A stretch of DNA of 53,730 bases from CAZVWH01 sp964631175 (GCA_964631175.1 CAZVWH010000006.1:1-53730), one strand, 5' to 3'. Positions 32,242 to 40,421 are shown, numbered from the stretch's first letter. Numbers and translations: made by a program. Notes: generated by a model from the letters alone, not told the origin.

Positions 32242-33021
32242 ATGGATGTATCCGGCAATATTGGCTGGGCTTTGCTGCTTACGGTAATTGCAGGTCTTTC
32301 CACAGGTATAGGCAGCGCAATCGCCTACTTCATTAAGAAGCCGAGAATAGCCTATCTATCATTTTCGCTGGGCTTGTCAGCCGGCGTGATGATTTATATC
32401 TCCTTTATGGAGCTTCTGCCCGGTTCTTTTAAAGCTGTCGGCGAAATCTGGGGCTTGCTTTCCTTCTTTATCGGCATAGCAGCTATCGGGCTGATAGATG
32501 CGCTCATACCTGAAGCGGAAAATCCACACGAATACAAGGGGCTCGATGCCCCTACAAGTCCCCGAAAAGACAATTACCTTATGAGGACGGGTGTGCTTAC
32601 CGCATTGGCTATCGGCATTCATAACTTTCCGGAGGGCTTAGCTACATTTACTATGGCACTTAGTGACGTAAAGCTGGGAGTTTTTATCGCTATAGCAATC
32701 GCCATACACAACATCCCGGAGGGAATCGCAGTATCTGTACCTATCTTTTACGCTACGTCAAATAAGAACAAGGCATTTTTTTACTCATTTTTGTCCGGCG
32801 TATCCGAACCGGTGGGAGCTATAGTTGGCTATTTGATACTGCTGCCATTTTTGACGCCTGCTGTCCTCGCAGCCGTCCTGGGCTTTGTCGCGGGAGTGAT
32901 GGTATATATATCGCTTGATGAGCTGCTGCCGATGGCGCACCGTTACGGGCATGGACACTTAGTAATTGTCGGCATAGTACTGGGAATGCTTGTAATGGCC
33001 GTCAGTCTGCTGATGCTGTGA
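32242..33021 (+). CDS. zupT: ZIP family metal transporter (ZupT-like)
   Basis: The 259-aa protein has eight predicted hydrophobic segments. The two metal-site motifs of the GufA/ZupT subfamily are present: HNFPEGLATF and HNIPEGIAVSVP. FMELLPG and LDELLPMAHRYGHG carry further acidic and His residues. It imports divalent metals such as zinc or iron across the inner membrane; the substrate cannot be fixed from sequence. A GAGCCGCGACCATAAGGGAG repeat unit precedes it. Confidence 0.92.
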   Translation: MDVSGNIGWALLLTVIAGLSTGIGSAIAYFIKKPRIAYLSFSLGLSAGVMIYISFMELLPGSFKAVGEIWGLLSFFIGIAAIGLIDALIPEAENPHEYKGLDAPTSPRKDNYLMRTGVLTALAIGIHNFPEGLATFTMALSDVKLGVFIAIAIAIHNIPEGIAVSVPIFYATSNKNKAFFYSFLSGVSEPVGAIVGYLILLPFLTPAVLAAVLGFVAGVMVYISLDELLPMAHRYGHGHLVIVGIVLGMLVMAVSLLML

Positions 33022-33046
33022 CTATAATTATAACCGTAAGGAAAAC

Positions 33047-33147
33047 CCCCAAATAAATTTGGGGGCTAAACAAATTGTCATATTTAGCCCCGCAATTCAC
33101 TCGCCTTTGCGTAGCCGCTTCGGCGGAGCGAGGTTGCGGGGTTATTT
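33047..33147. repeat. Hairpin repeat pair downstream of the ZIP gene
   Basis: CCCCCAAATAAATTTGGGGGCTAAA is followed by TTTAGCCCCGCAATTCACTC and, after a CGTAGCCGCTTCGGCGGAGCG hairpin, GGTTGCGGGG. It belongs to the same family as the 2919-2970 and 9791-9857 units and sits between convergent genes, so it can serve as a two-way terminator. Confidence 0.65.
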
Positions 33148-33175
33148 ATCCACACGTATTAAGGAATTCATAGAT

Positions 33176-33460
33176 TCATCTTTGTGTATTTTGTTGTTGG
33201 CGGAGCTTTTCGAGTTCTTTATGTATGGGCCAATGGCCAAAGGCAAGGACAAAGGGCATAATTGTACAGGCTATGGGTACTAACATAAGAAGTCCGAGTG
33301 CCCAATGATAGCCGGCTTTGTGAAATATCTTGCAATAGACAATTGCTGTTATCACAAGTATCGATAAGGAAACGACCAGCAGAAAAACCGCGACAGCTAT
33401 AATAACTACAGGGCCGATGGCAGCGAACAGCTTTTCGGGTTCGGTATAAAAGGAATACAT
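33176..33460 (-). CDS. Small two-TM membrane protein
   Basis: The 94-aa protein has two hydrophobic segments (IGPVVIIAVAVFLLVVSLSILVITAIVY and ALGLLMLVPIACTIMPFVLAF). They are joined by CKIFHKAGYHW, and a charged tail HWPIHKELEKLRQQQ follows. AAGAAGGGAAAAAAG upstream of the ATG provides a ribosome site. Similar KAGYxxxxGLLMLIPI proteins are common uncharacterised membrane proteins. Function unknown. Confidence 0.65.
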   Translation of the reverse strand: MYSFYTEPEKLFAAIGPVVIIAVAVFLLVVSLSILVITAIVYCKIFHKAGYHWALGLLMLVPIACTIMPFVLAFGHWPIHKELEKLRQQQNTQR

Positions 33461-33868
33461 CTTTTTTCCCTTCTTTTATGTGGAGATCAACTTTTCGATT
33501 AAAAACAGTGATTCACACTCTGCGACGCACTTTACAGCGGTGTTCCAGATAGTATATGGAGTATTGACTTGGAGTGTAAGGCAAATTTTGGTGAAAATTT
33601 ATAGAAATCGGTGACTAACTGCTGCTGGGATGTGATCTTCGGCCTACAGCAGATTTTTGCAAATTAACAAAACGCGGCCTGTTACAAACCTCATTGAGGA
33701 CTGAAACCGATGAATATTTTTGAGACTTTATTCTTGACGCACAAGGCTCCAATTGATAATTGATTACTATAAAATATTTATTACGCATCCAGGGATTTTC
33801 GATTGTCAATTGGAGTTTGACAATAATTCTACCTGCACGATTAGGTATAAAATTGAAGGGAGGCTTTT
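33461..33868. other. Intergenic gap, no gene seen
   Basis: This is the divergent region between the small membrane protein and the TPR lipoprotein. A loose inverted pair CTCCAATTGAT...TCAATTGGAG (near 33748-33816) and A/T-rich promoter-like stretches such as TATAAA before 33850 are visible. No open frame with a credible start was found. Confidence 0.35.
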
Positions 33869-34648
33869 ATGGCAAAAATAGCTTTGAACACAACACTCAT
33901 AATCTTAGCGACAATTTTAATTGGTTGCCAAACGTATGATAGCGGCCGGGGCCAGCTTGTTACCACAGAAGCTGGGACTGCTGCCGTAGCTGCAAAAACG
34001 GCGGCCGGCGAAATCGATATTGTAGAGCAGGTAGTAGTCAACCGGCGGGCGTATCAGCAGAGTCTTGCGTCGCTGGTGCAGCACTATACCGATACGGGCA
34101 ACAATATGAAGCTGGACTGGGCTAAAAAGGAATTGAACGGACTGGATACTATGCCAAAGTATAAATACATCATTGAGGCTGAGGCGGCTGGGCCTAAGCT
34201 AAAAGCAAGCACGCCGATCCCTGAAGCTGATAGACTTTATGAGGAGGTGTTACATCTCCAAAAAAAGGCCGAACTGTTAGTCGTTATTAAAGATAATGAT
34301 TTATTGCGTTTGGTACTGGACAAATACGACCAACTGATAAGAAAACATCCATCCAGCGATAAAATTGACGATGCCGCATTTAAGGCAGGTGGGATTTACG
34401 ACTATTTCAAGGACTATACCATAGCTCTTTTATATTATCAGCGAACATACCAGTGGAACCCGGAAGCGTCGTATCCTGCAAGGTTCAGAGCAGCATTTAT
34501 ATTGGATAAACGCTTACACCGCAGAGCCGAAGCCCTGGAGCTTTATCAACAGGCTTTGCAAAAGGAAGGAAAGCAGCATCTCAAATGGAGACAATTTACG
34601 GAAAAGCGGATCAGAGAGCTTACTAAACAGGAGGAAGGCAGTAAGTGA
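33869..34648 (+). CDS. TPR-like lipoprotein
   Basis: The 259-aa protein has a lipoprotein signal peptide with lipobox ILIGC (Cys20). A helical region includes tetratricopeptide-like repeats: LVLDKYDQLIRKHPSSDKIDDAAFKAGGIYDYF, TIALLYYQRTYQWNPEASYPARFRAAFIL and RRAEALELYQQALQ. This resembles outer-membrane assembly or YbgF/BamD-like scaffolds, but no specific family can be claimed. GGGAGG lies upstream of the ATG. It stands alone between repeat regions. Confidence 0.75.
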   Translation: MAKIALNTTLIILATILIGCQTYDSGRGQLVTTEAGTAAVAAKTAAGEIDIVEQVVVNRRAYQQSLASLVQHYTDTGNNMKLDWAKKELNGLDTMPKYKYIIEAEAAGPKLKASTPIPEADRLYEEVLHLQKKAELLVVIKDNDLLRLVLDKYDQLIRKHPSSDKIDDAAFKAGGIYDYFKDYTIALLYYQRTYQWNPEASYPARFRAAFILDKRLHRRAEALELYQQALQKEGKQHLKWRQFTEKRIRELTKQEEGSK

Positions 34649-34709
34649 TATAGACTAAAAATTGAGCGAGACTCTTTGCATTCTATCCTTGGGCCTGGTT
34701 GCAATCAGG

Positions 34710-34957
34710 CCCATTTTAATTGGTGATTGGTAACTGGTCCCTTAGGGACTGGTTAAATGGTGATTGATTAAGTAGTTTAATAATTACCACTCACCAATCA
34801 CCATGCTCTGTTGAAAAGCCTCACCGTCGTTTCGACCGAAGCGACGCGGAGCGTCGCGAAGTGGAGAAATCTGCTCAAAAATAGATTTCTCGATTCGCCT
34901 GCGGCTCGCTCGAAATGACATTCTGAACTCTTTTCAACAGAGCAACCATTTAACCAA
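34710..34957. repeat. Nested palindromic repeats upstream of tilS
   Basis: Outer arms GGTTAAATGGT (near 34749) and ACCATTTAACC (near 34946), and GCTCTGTTGAAAAG (34806-34819) with CTTTTCAACAGAGC (34930-34943), enclose a GTCGTTTCGACCGAAG-type element (34829-34921). GATTGGTGA/TCACCAATC pairs add a further layer. The tilS ATG directly follows the outer arm. Confidence 0.7.
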
Positions 34958-36391
34958 ATGTTAGAATTTGAGAAAAAGATAGCGGATTTTATCGAAGCAA
35001 ATGGCCTTTTCGGCCCGCAAGAAACAGTCTTGTTAGCTGTTTCCGGCGGAGCTGATTCAATTGCGCTTCTATATACGATATGTGCACTTAAAGCAGAGGA
35101 GGTTTTAACCGTCGAGCTATTCTGTGCTCACATAAATCATCAATTAAGAGCAGCCGAAGCTGACACAGATGAGCGTTTTGTTGTAGTACAAACAACCGAT
35201 TTGAATCTACCCATAGCCACAAAACGGGTGGACGTACGTAGTTTTGCCTATCAAAACAAACTATCGATAGAAACAGCCGCTCGTCAATTGCGAATCGAAA
35301 GTCTGCTTGATATTGCCAAAGCTAATAACTGCAGCCGGATAGTCACGGGTCATCAAAAGGATGACAATGCCGAGACCGTGCTGCAACGACTGAGCCGGGG
35401 AACAGGTTTTCGCGGCTTAGGTGGCATCTGGCCAATACGAGCTTTTAACGATAACATTAAGTTCGTAAGGCCGTTACTATGTGTCACACGGGATGAAATA
35501 ATGCAATATTTGCAGCAGCGGAACCTAAAATGGCAGACAGACCACACAAATGCTGACTGCACATACAGGCGAAACTACATTCGTCATCGGCTGCTGCCGA
35601 CTTTACAAAAAGAGTACAGCAGCTCTATCGTAGAAAAATTGTTTAGCTTATCTCAATCTGCTCTGCGATTTTATAGTTTCGTTTGCAATCGGGCGGAAAA
35701 GGCATGGCCGAGGCTGGCCAAATGTGTCGGCGGTGAGGTAGAACTAAATTTGAAAAACTTTCTATCGGAGCCGGAGCCGGTAAAAGTTGAGCTTATCAGG
35801 CGAAGCTTAACCACTCTCGGCAGCGGAGAGAGAGGGCTGACTCAACAGCATTACGAGAAGATATTGCGATTAGCTAAACAAAATATTAGTGGTAAAAGAA
35901 TTGAATTACCTAACGGATTTGTAGCTAAACGTGAATATAAGAACCTGATTTTTGCACGATACAAAAAAGAAAATGTTTGCAGCAACGCAATCTGCAGCAA
36001 TACCGAATTAGAGATTCCAGGCCGGACACAATTCGGCCAATACTCAATAGAAGCAACAATATATTTAGTCCCCCTTCTTGCTTTCGCAAGAAAGCAGGGG
36101 GGTTCTGTATCGCGATGTGTCGAGAGATTTGACATGGACAAACTGAAACTGCCGTTAATTGTTCGTTCTCGGCAGGATGGTGACAGGTTTTGGCCGTTGG
36201 GTCTGCCGGGGCAGAAAAAGGTAGGCAAATTTCTGACTGCGACGAGAATTCCGCAACAAGTACGGGCAAAGGTGCTTATTGTCGCCGATAGAGAAAAAAT
36301 TCTATGGGTCTGGCCGGTTCGAATGAGTGAGCAAGCCAAGATTACGAATGCAACAAAAAAAATTCTTCAATTGCAAATAACTGGAATTTAA
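34958..36391 (+). CDS. tilS: tRNA(Ile)-lysidine synthase
   Basis: The 477-aa protein has the PP-loop SGGADS (residues 29-34), then CAHINHQLRAAEADTDERFV, AARQLR, TGHQKDDNAETVLQRLSRGTG and DHTNADCTYRRNYIRH. A TilS C-terminal domain follows (RSRQDGDRFWPLGLPGQKKVGKFLT). It makes lysidine at C34 of tRNA-Ile(CAU). Residues about 369-386 (VPLLAFARKQGGSVSRC) are encoded by a CCCCCTTCTTGC/GCAAGAAAGCAGGGGG hairpin (36071-36103), an in-frame repeat between the two C-terminal modules. No clear ribosome site precedes the ATG because the start sits against a repeat arm. Confidence 0.95.
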   Translation: MLEFEKKIADFIEANGLFGPQETVLLAVSGGADSIALLYTICALKAEEVLTVELFCAHINHQLRAAEADTDERFVVVQTTDLNLPIATKRVDVRSFAYQNKLSIETAARQLRIESLLDIAKANNCSRIVTGHQKDDNAETVLQRLSRGTGFRGLGGIWPIRAFNDNIKFVRPLLCVTRDEIMQYLQQRNLKWQTDHTNADCTYRRNYIRHRLLPTLQKEYSSSIVEKLFSLSQSALRFYSFVCNRAEKAWPRLAKCVGGEVELNLKNFLSEPEPVKVELIRRSLTTLGSGERGLTQQHYEKILRLAKQNISGKRIELPNGFVAKREYKNLIFARYKKENVCSNAICSNTELEIPGRTQFGQYSIEATIYLVPLLAFARKQGGSVSRCVERFDMDKLKLPLIVRSRQDGDRFWPLGLPGQKKVGKFLTATRIPQQVRAKVLIVADREKILWVWPVRMSEQAKITNATKKILQLQITGI

Positions 36392-36399
36392 TCATCGCC

Positions 36400-36720
36400 G
36401 TACCGGCGATGGCTAAACAAATATAAAAAAACCGGCACGGTAAGGGTGCCAGCTAAACGGGGAAATGAACACGCTAAAAACAACCGAATAGATAGGCAAG
36501 AGTGGAGATAAACAAACTTGAAATTGTCTTAATCTTCGATCCACCGCTGACGGACCAAACCTCTCGGCTACCCTTGTTGAGCTTTACTTTTCACTCCTCC
36601 AATTTTATTTTCTGTTTAAATCTTATCGAACGGGGCTGCTCTTTCGCACCCTGATCAACCGGGGGCTTTCCTCCTTGAAAGCCCATACGGCTGACCAAGT
36701 ACAATCTATATCTATAAAAG
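36400..36720 (-). other. Gap with a possible structured RNA (minus strand)
   Basis: On the minus strand, 36700-36610 can fold into nested stems: GGTCAGCC pairs with GGTTGATC (with G-U pairs) around GGGCTTTC-AAGGAG-GAAAGCCC. Next is GGGTGC-GAAAGA-GCAgCCC. The downstream part has an AGGAG-containing A-rich stretch and a GGTCC/GGATC stem. It does not match a riboswitch or RNase P core that I know. The left edge (36397-36460) holds short CCGGCAC/GTGCC repeats. No protein gene is seen. Confidence 0.3.
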
Positions 36721-36749
36721 CCCATATAAATATGACCCGTCAATAGACA

Positions 36750-37172
36750 CTAGCTATCTTTATTACCATGGGCCACCACGATGGTCTTAGGTGACCACGA
36801 AGTTGACATTGATGGTGAAGGCAACGTAGGTAGCAAAGGTGGCGACCAAGGTCGCTGCAAAGGGCTATGTATGGTCAGTCTAATCGGGTAGTTTGTCGCA
36901 GGGCGAACCCAATTGTCGAATCCTGTCCACGTGCCTTCGTTCACCAGCGGTACAGTGTTTAGGTTGAACGGCTCCAGGAGGCTTGTATAGTTCACCAATA
37001 CATCATTGGGCCGATCAATCCCAATTTCCAAAACTGTGTCTGCCATAACACCAAGCACCACTATAGCCACTAAGGCCATTATTACTAACAGCGGTTTGGA
37101 CTTGAGACTAAACCTGCCTTTTTCAGCTCTTATCCATTCATCGTTTGTAATTATTTTTGTACGCCCAGGCAC
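36750..37172 (-). CDS. Hypothetical single-TM protein, possibly frameshifted
   Basis: From the GTG at 37172 the frame gives 140 aa. A charged N-terminus (TNDEWIRAEKGRFSLKSKP) precedes one transmembrane segment (LLVIMALVAIVVLGVMADTV) and an extracytoplasmic part (IGIDRPNDVLVNYTSLLEPFNLNTV...NYPIRLTIHS). After RLTIHS the frame turns Pro/Ser-rich and looks non-coding. A neighbouring frame reads PFAATLVATFATYVAFTIN then VNFVVT and a stop, which looks coding. A one-base shift near 36866 is therefore likely. It follows a LuxR-type gene on the same strand. Function unknown. Confidence 0.5.
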   Translation of the reverse strand: MPGRTKIITNDEWIRAEKGRFSLKSKPLLVIMALVAIVVLGVMADTVLEIGIDRPNDVLVNYTSLLEPFNLNTVPLVNEGTWTGFDNWVRPATNYPIRLTIHSPLQRPWSPPLLPTLPSPSMSTSWSPKTIVVAHGNKDS

Positions 37173-37240
37173 AATTACTTTTCATACCCTCAATAATTTC
37201 TGATAACTGTAAACGAAATAAGTCGTTCATTATCATGTCA

Positions 37241-37585
37241 CTACAAATGGAGACACCTGTCTGTGCGGCAAAGTTCCCGAAACTTGCGAAACACATAAAT
37301 AACAAGCTCTATGCGGTCCTGTACACCAAATCTTAGAAAAGCCCTGTTTAGGTGTGTACGGACTGTAGGCAAACCTATCTGTAGATCCATAGCAATCTGT
37401 TTATCAGATCGGCCTGACAAAATACGCTGAATTACTTCTGCTTGTCTCGGAGATATGGAAAGTTTATTAACAAGCTCTGCCCATTCGCTGCTGGAGAACA
37501 CCTCACCGTTTGAGCTGGAGCTCGTTGGCTCTCCGTCTAAAACACCTACTGACTGGTAACTCTTTGAGTTTTGTGTATTAGTCAT
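37241..37585 (-). CDS. LuxR-type HTH transcriptional regulator (stand-alone)
   Basis: Starting at the ATG at 37585 (MTNTQNSKSYQS) gives 114 aa; another ATG at 37600 adds five. The C-terminal half is a LuxR/GerE helix-turn-helix: LSISPRQAEVIQRILSGRSDKQIAMDLQIGLPTVRTHLNRAFLRFGVQDRIELVIYVFR. There is no receiver or ligand-binding domain, only a Ser-rich N-terminal 40 residues. The membrane protein downstream is a candidate target or partner. Confidence 0.85.
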   Translation of the reverse strand: MTNTQNSKSYQSVGVLDGEPTSSSSNGEVFSSSEWAELVNKLSISPRQAEVIQRILSGRSDKQIAMDLQIGLPTVRTHLNRAFLRFGVQDRIELVIYVFRKFRELCRTDRCLHL

Positions 37586-37600
37586 GAACCAGGCTTTCAT

Positions 37601-38070
37601 TCTCTTTATTTATAAAATCGCTAATCTTCTCATTAAAACCACCAACCCAGAACAGCATCAATTACTGGGCTATTGCACTTTTTCCAGCCTAAATCCGCCT
37701 TGCCCTGCTGGCTAAAGGACAGCACTAATAAATTTAGAAACGTATAACCTAAAAGACTAGCGCAAAACTGGAACTCAGCTTCTCTCTCTTATCTCCAATC
37801 AAATTATCTGACTTTTCCCCTAATTCAAGAAATTGTGGTGACTACATATATTTTGTTCAGCGCATAGTCTTTCGCGGAAAACAGCCATTGTTTCGCAGAA
37901 ACGATACAATACTATAGAAGAAAAGCGCAGAAAAAATCAGGGTATGGCAGAGTTTGGACTAAAAGATTTCACAATTTGATTGTTAATTTAGTTGCGCTCA
38001 GTTTTAGCTTTTTGCTGGTTAGTTTGGTGAAGTATATAACATCCCTCATACCAATCCAGAAGTAGCTTAT
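37601..38070. other. Intergenic gap, nothing recognised
   Basis: 470 bases lie between the LuxR-type gene and the phoU 3' end. It is A/T-rich with no open frame of note, no strong hairpin and no repeat shared with the rest of the window. It presumably holds the promoter of the LuxR-type gene. Confidence 0.35.
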
Positions 38071-38751
38071 TTATCTGTTTATGTTGGATTTGTACTCCTC
38101 GACCTTGTGCCGAACAATCTCACCTTTAGCCATGTAAATTACATCCTCAGCGATATTGGTAGCACAGTCTGCTATGCGCTCTAAGTGACGGGAGACCGAG
38201 AGAAGGTGAATTAGAGACTCTGTTTGCTCAGGATGTTTATGAATTGCCTCCTGAACCTTCAGGTACATTTCGCGGTTTACTTTGTCAACAACATCATCGC
38301 CGGCACAGACCTCCATTGCAAGGTCGGCACGCTGGTTGACCAAGGCATCAAGACTGTCCTTTAACATTGTCTGGGCTTTTGAAGCCATGCTCGGGAAGTC
38401 AAAAGAGATTTTCACTTTTGGCTGCGAAGCCAGAAAAACCGCACGCTCTGCAATGTTGACGGCAAGATCGCCTATACGTTCAAGGTCGTTGTCTATCTTA
38501 AGTACTGCAACAATAAATCTGAGGTCGCTGGCGACGGGCTGGTAAAGTGCCAATATCTTCAGACAAGACTCCTCTATATCTACTTCCTTTTGGTTGATTT
38601 CTATGTCTTTCTCGATAACGCTTTTGGCCAAAGCCTCGTCCTGGGTTTCGATTGCCTTTGTTGCCTCGTGGACGCTCAGCTCGACCATTGACCCCAAGCT
38701 CAATATATCCTTTTTCAAATTGTCGATTTCTCTTTGCAAATGTAGTGTCAT
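38071..38751 (-). CDS. phoU: Phosphate transport system regulator PhoU
   Basis: The 226-aa all-helical protein has the two PhoU repeats: LALYQPVASDLRFIVAVLKIDNDLERIGDLAVNIAERAV and LIHLLSVSRHLERIADCATNIAEDVIYMAKGEIVRH. Each has the conserved ExxxD metal-cluster pattern. PhoU links Pst transport to PhoR and keeps the Pho regulon off when phosphate is plentiful. It is the last gene of the pst operon, 67 bases after pstB1. Confidence 0.95.
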   Translation of the reverse strand: MTLHLQREIDNLKKDILSLGSMVELSVHEATKAIETQDEALAKSVIEKDIEINQKEVDIEESCLKILALYQPVASDLRFIVAVLKIDNDLERIGDLAVNIAERAVFLASQPKVKISFDFPSMASKAQTMLKDSLDALVNQRADLAMEVCAGDDVVDKVNREMYLKVQEAIHKHPEQTESLIHLLSVSRHLERIADCATNIAEDVIYMAKGEIVRHKVEEYKSNINR

Positions 38752-38818
38752 AGCTTTGCTCCTTTTTCTTCAAATTCGACCCGCCGCGGCGGGCTCTGTA
38801 CACTTGCTTGTTTTGTCA

Positions 38819-39580
38819 CTAACCGTACTTGCCAGTTATATACTCTTTTGTTCTGTTGTTTACCGGATTCTGGAATATCTGAGCAGTCCGACCGTGCTCT
38901 ACGAGTTCTCCTAAGAGCATGAAAGCTGTGTTCTGTGACACACGTGCGGCCTGCTGCATGTTATGAGTGACAATGAGAATGGTGTAATCCCTCGACAGCT
39001 CAAGCATCAATTCCTCTATATGAGATGTCGCAATCGGATCGAGGGCGGAACACGGTTCATCCATTAGTATAATCTCCGGCTTAACTGCTATAAGTCTCGC
39101 AATGCATAACCTCTGCTGCTGCTCCGGCGACAGATCAAGCGCAGGACTCCGCAGCCGGTTTTTGACTTCTTCCCACAGGTGTACGTCCGAGAGACTGCGT
39201 TCGGCAATCCAGCTCAGACGGTCGGTCCGTCTCTCGCCATGTACTCGGGGCCCGTAAGTTACATTGTCAAAAATAGATAGAGGAAACGGAGTAGGATGCT
39301 GAAAAACCATACCCACTTTCTTTCGCAGCGAGGTCAGGTCGGTATCACCATCATAGATGTTTTTGCCATCAACAAGAACATCTCCTTCGATCCGTGTGCT
39401 CTCAATTGTATCGTTCATTCGGTTAAAGCAGCGAAGAAGTGTTGACTTACCGCATCCTGAAGGACCGATTATCGCTGTTATGGCCTTTTCCTCAATAGAC
39501 AGCGAGACGTCTATCAATGCATGGAACTTTCCGTAATAGAAGTCCAAGTTCTTTGTCTGTAGAGGATACGTTTTGTTCAT
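38819..39580 (-). CDS. pstB: Phosphate ABC transporter ATPase, signature-degenerate (PstB1)
   Basis: The 253-aa PstB has Walker A GPSGCGKS (39-46), Q-loop Gln94 in VFQHPTPFP, Walker B ILMDEP (Asp174, Glu175) and H-loop His206 in VTHNMQQAARV. These are all as in canonical PstB. The ABC signature, normally LSGGQ, reads LSPEQ (150-154). As the signature acts on ATP bound by the opposite subunit, this protein alone would make impaired homodimer sites. Its neighbour PstB2 keeps LSGGQ, which suggests an asymmetric heterodimer. It powers phosphate uptake through PstCA. It is followed by phoU. Confidence 0.93.
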   Translation of the reverse strand: MNKTYPLQTKNLDFYYGKFHALIDVSLSIEEKAITAIIGPSGCGKSTLLRCFNRMNDTIESTRIEGDVLVDGKNIYDGDTDLTSLRKKVGMVFQHPTPFPLSIFDNVTYGPRVHGERRTDRLSWIAERSLSDVHLWEEVKNRLRSPALDLSPEQQQRLCIARLIAVKPEIILMDEPCSALDPIATSHIEELMLELSRDYTILIVTHNMQQAARVSQNTAFMLLGELVEHGRTAQIFQNPVNNRTKEYITGKYG

Positions 39581-39625
39581 CGCTGTTACTCACTAATAAA
39601 TTCAGAGACAGTTACCGGCAACACA

Positions 39626-40402
39626 TTAACCGAATTTGCCGGTCAGATAATCCGAGGTGCGCTCATCATGCGGATTTGTAAATATTCTCTCCGTAAGGTC
39701 ACATTCGATAAGCTCTCCCATCAAGAAAAAAGCCGTCCTGTCACCCACTCTTGCAGCTTGACCGGTGATGTTGGTGACGAGGATGATAGTGTATTGCTTC
39801 TTCAGCTCCAGCAGTGCTTCTTCTATTTTTCTCGTCGAAATTGGGTCAAGTCCGGAACACGGCTCATCCAGCAGCAGCACTTCCGGCTCTAATGCCATGG
39901 CTCTGGCTAAGCACAGTCTCTGCTGTTGACCGCCGGAAAGCTTCCGCGCCGACTCGTGCAGCCTGTTCTTAACTTCATCCCACAAGTAGGCTGCTTTGAG
40001 GCTTCTCTCCACAATTTCATACAGGCGTTTTTTGCTATGGATTCCTCGCATTCTCGGCCCAAGGGCAAGGTTGTTATAAATTGACTTGGGTAGAGCAACC
40101 GGTATGGCAAAGACCATGCCGAGACGCCTACGCAGGTCCGCAACATCGATATCGCCGGCAAAGATTTCCTTACCATCGAGCATTACTTGTCCGCTTCTTT
40201 TTGTGTTTGCAATCGAATCGTTCATCCTGTTCAGACATCGCAAAAACGTCGTTTTTCCACTCCTTGCTGGACCAATTACGGTAAAAATCTCATTCTCACG
40301 AACATCAAGACTGATACCCTTAAGCGCGGGTTGAGCACCATAGTAGAAGCTGAAATCCCTGACAATAATCTTTATTCTTTCCGATTCGCGATCTGTCTGC
40401 AC
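39626..40402 (-). CDS. pstB: Phosphate ABC transporter ATPase, Q/H-loop-degenerate (PstB2)
   Basis: The 258-aa PstB paralogue has Walker A GPARSGKT (44-51), intact signature LSGGQ (155-159) and Walker B LLLDEP (Asp179, Glu180). The Q-loop Gln is replaced by Ala99 (VFAIPVALP in place of VFQxPNPFP), and the H-loop His by Asn211 (VTNITGQAARV in place of VTHNMQQAARV). These defects complement those of PstB1. It is encoded 19 bases after pstA and 45 before pstB1. Not a pseudogene: the frame is full length and other motifs are conserved. Confidence 0.93.
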   Translation of the reverse strand: MQTDRESERIKIIVRDFSFYYGAQPALKGISLDVRENEIFTVIGPARSGKTTFLRCLNRMNDSIANTKRSGQVMLDGKEIFAGDIDVADLRRRLGMVFAIPVALPKSIYNNLALGPRMRGIHSKKRLYEIVERSLKAAYLWDEVKNRLHESARKLSGGQQQRLCLARAMALEPEVLLLDEPCSGLDPISTRKIEEALLELKKQYTIILVTNITGQAARVGDRTAFFLMGELIECDLTERIFTNPHDERTSDYLTGKFG

Positions 40403-40421
40403 TTTGCAGTCCTCTGCAATC

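Noticed and set aside
36610..36700. Resemblance to RNase P RNA (GGAGGAAAG followed by CAGGGTGC)
   Set aside because: The flanking P4 and other universally conserved elements are missing, and the stretch is far too short.
39626..40402. PstB2 as a decayed pseudogene
   Set aside because: The frame is full length with intact Walker A, signature and Walker B. Its changes complement those of PstB1, which argues for selection, not decay.
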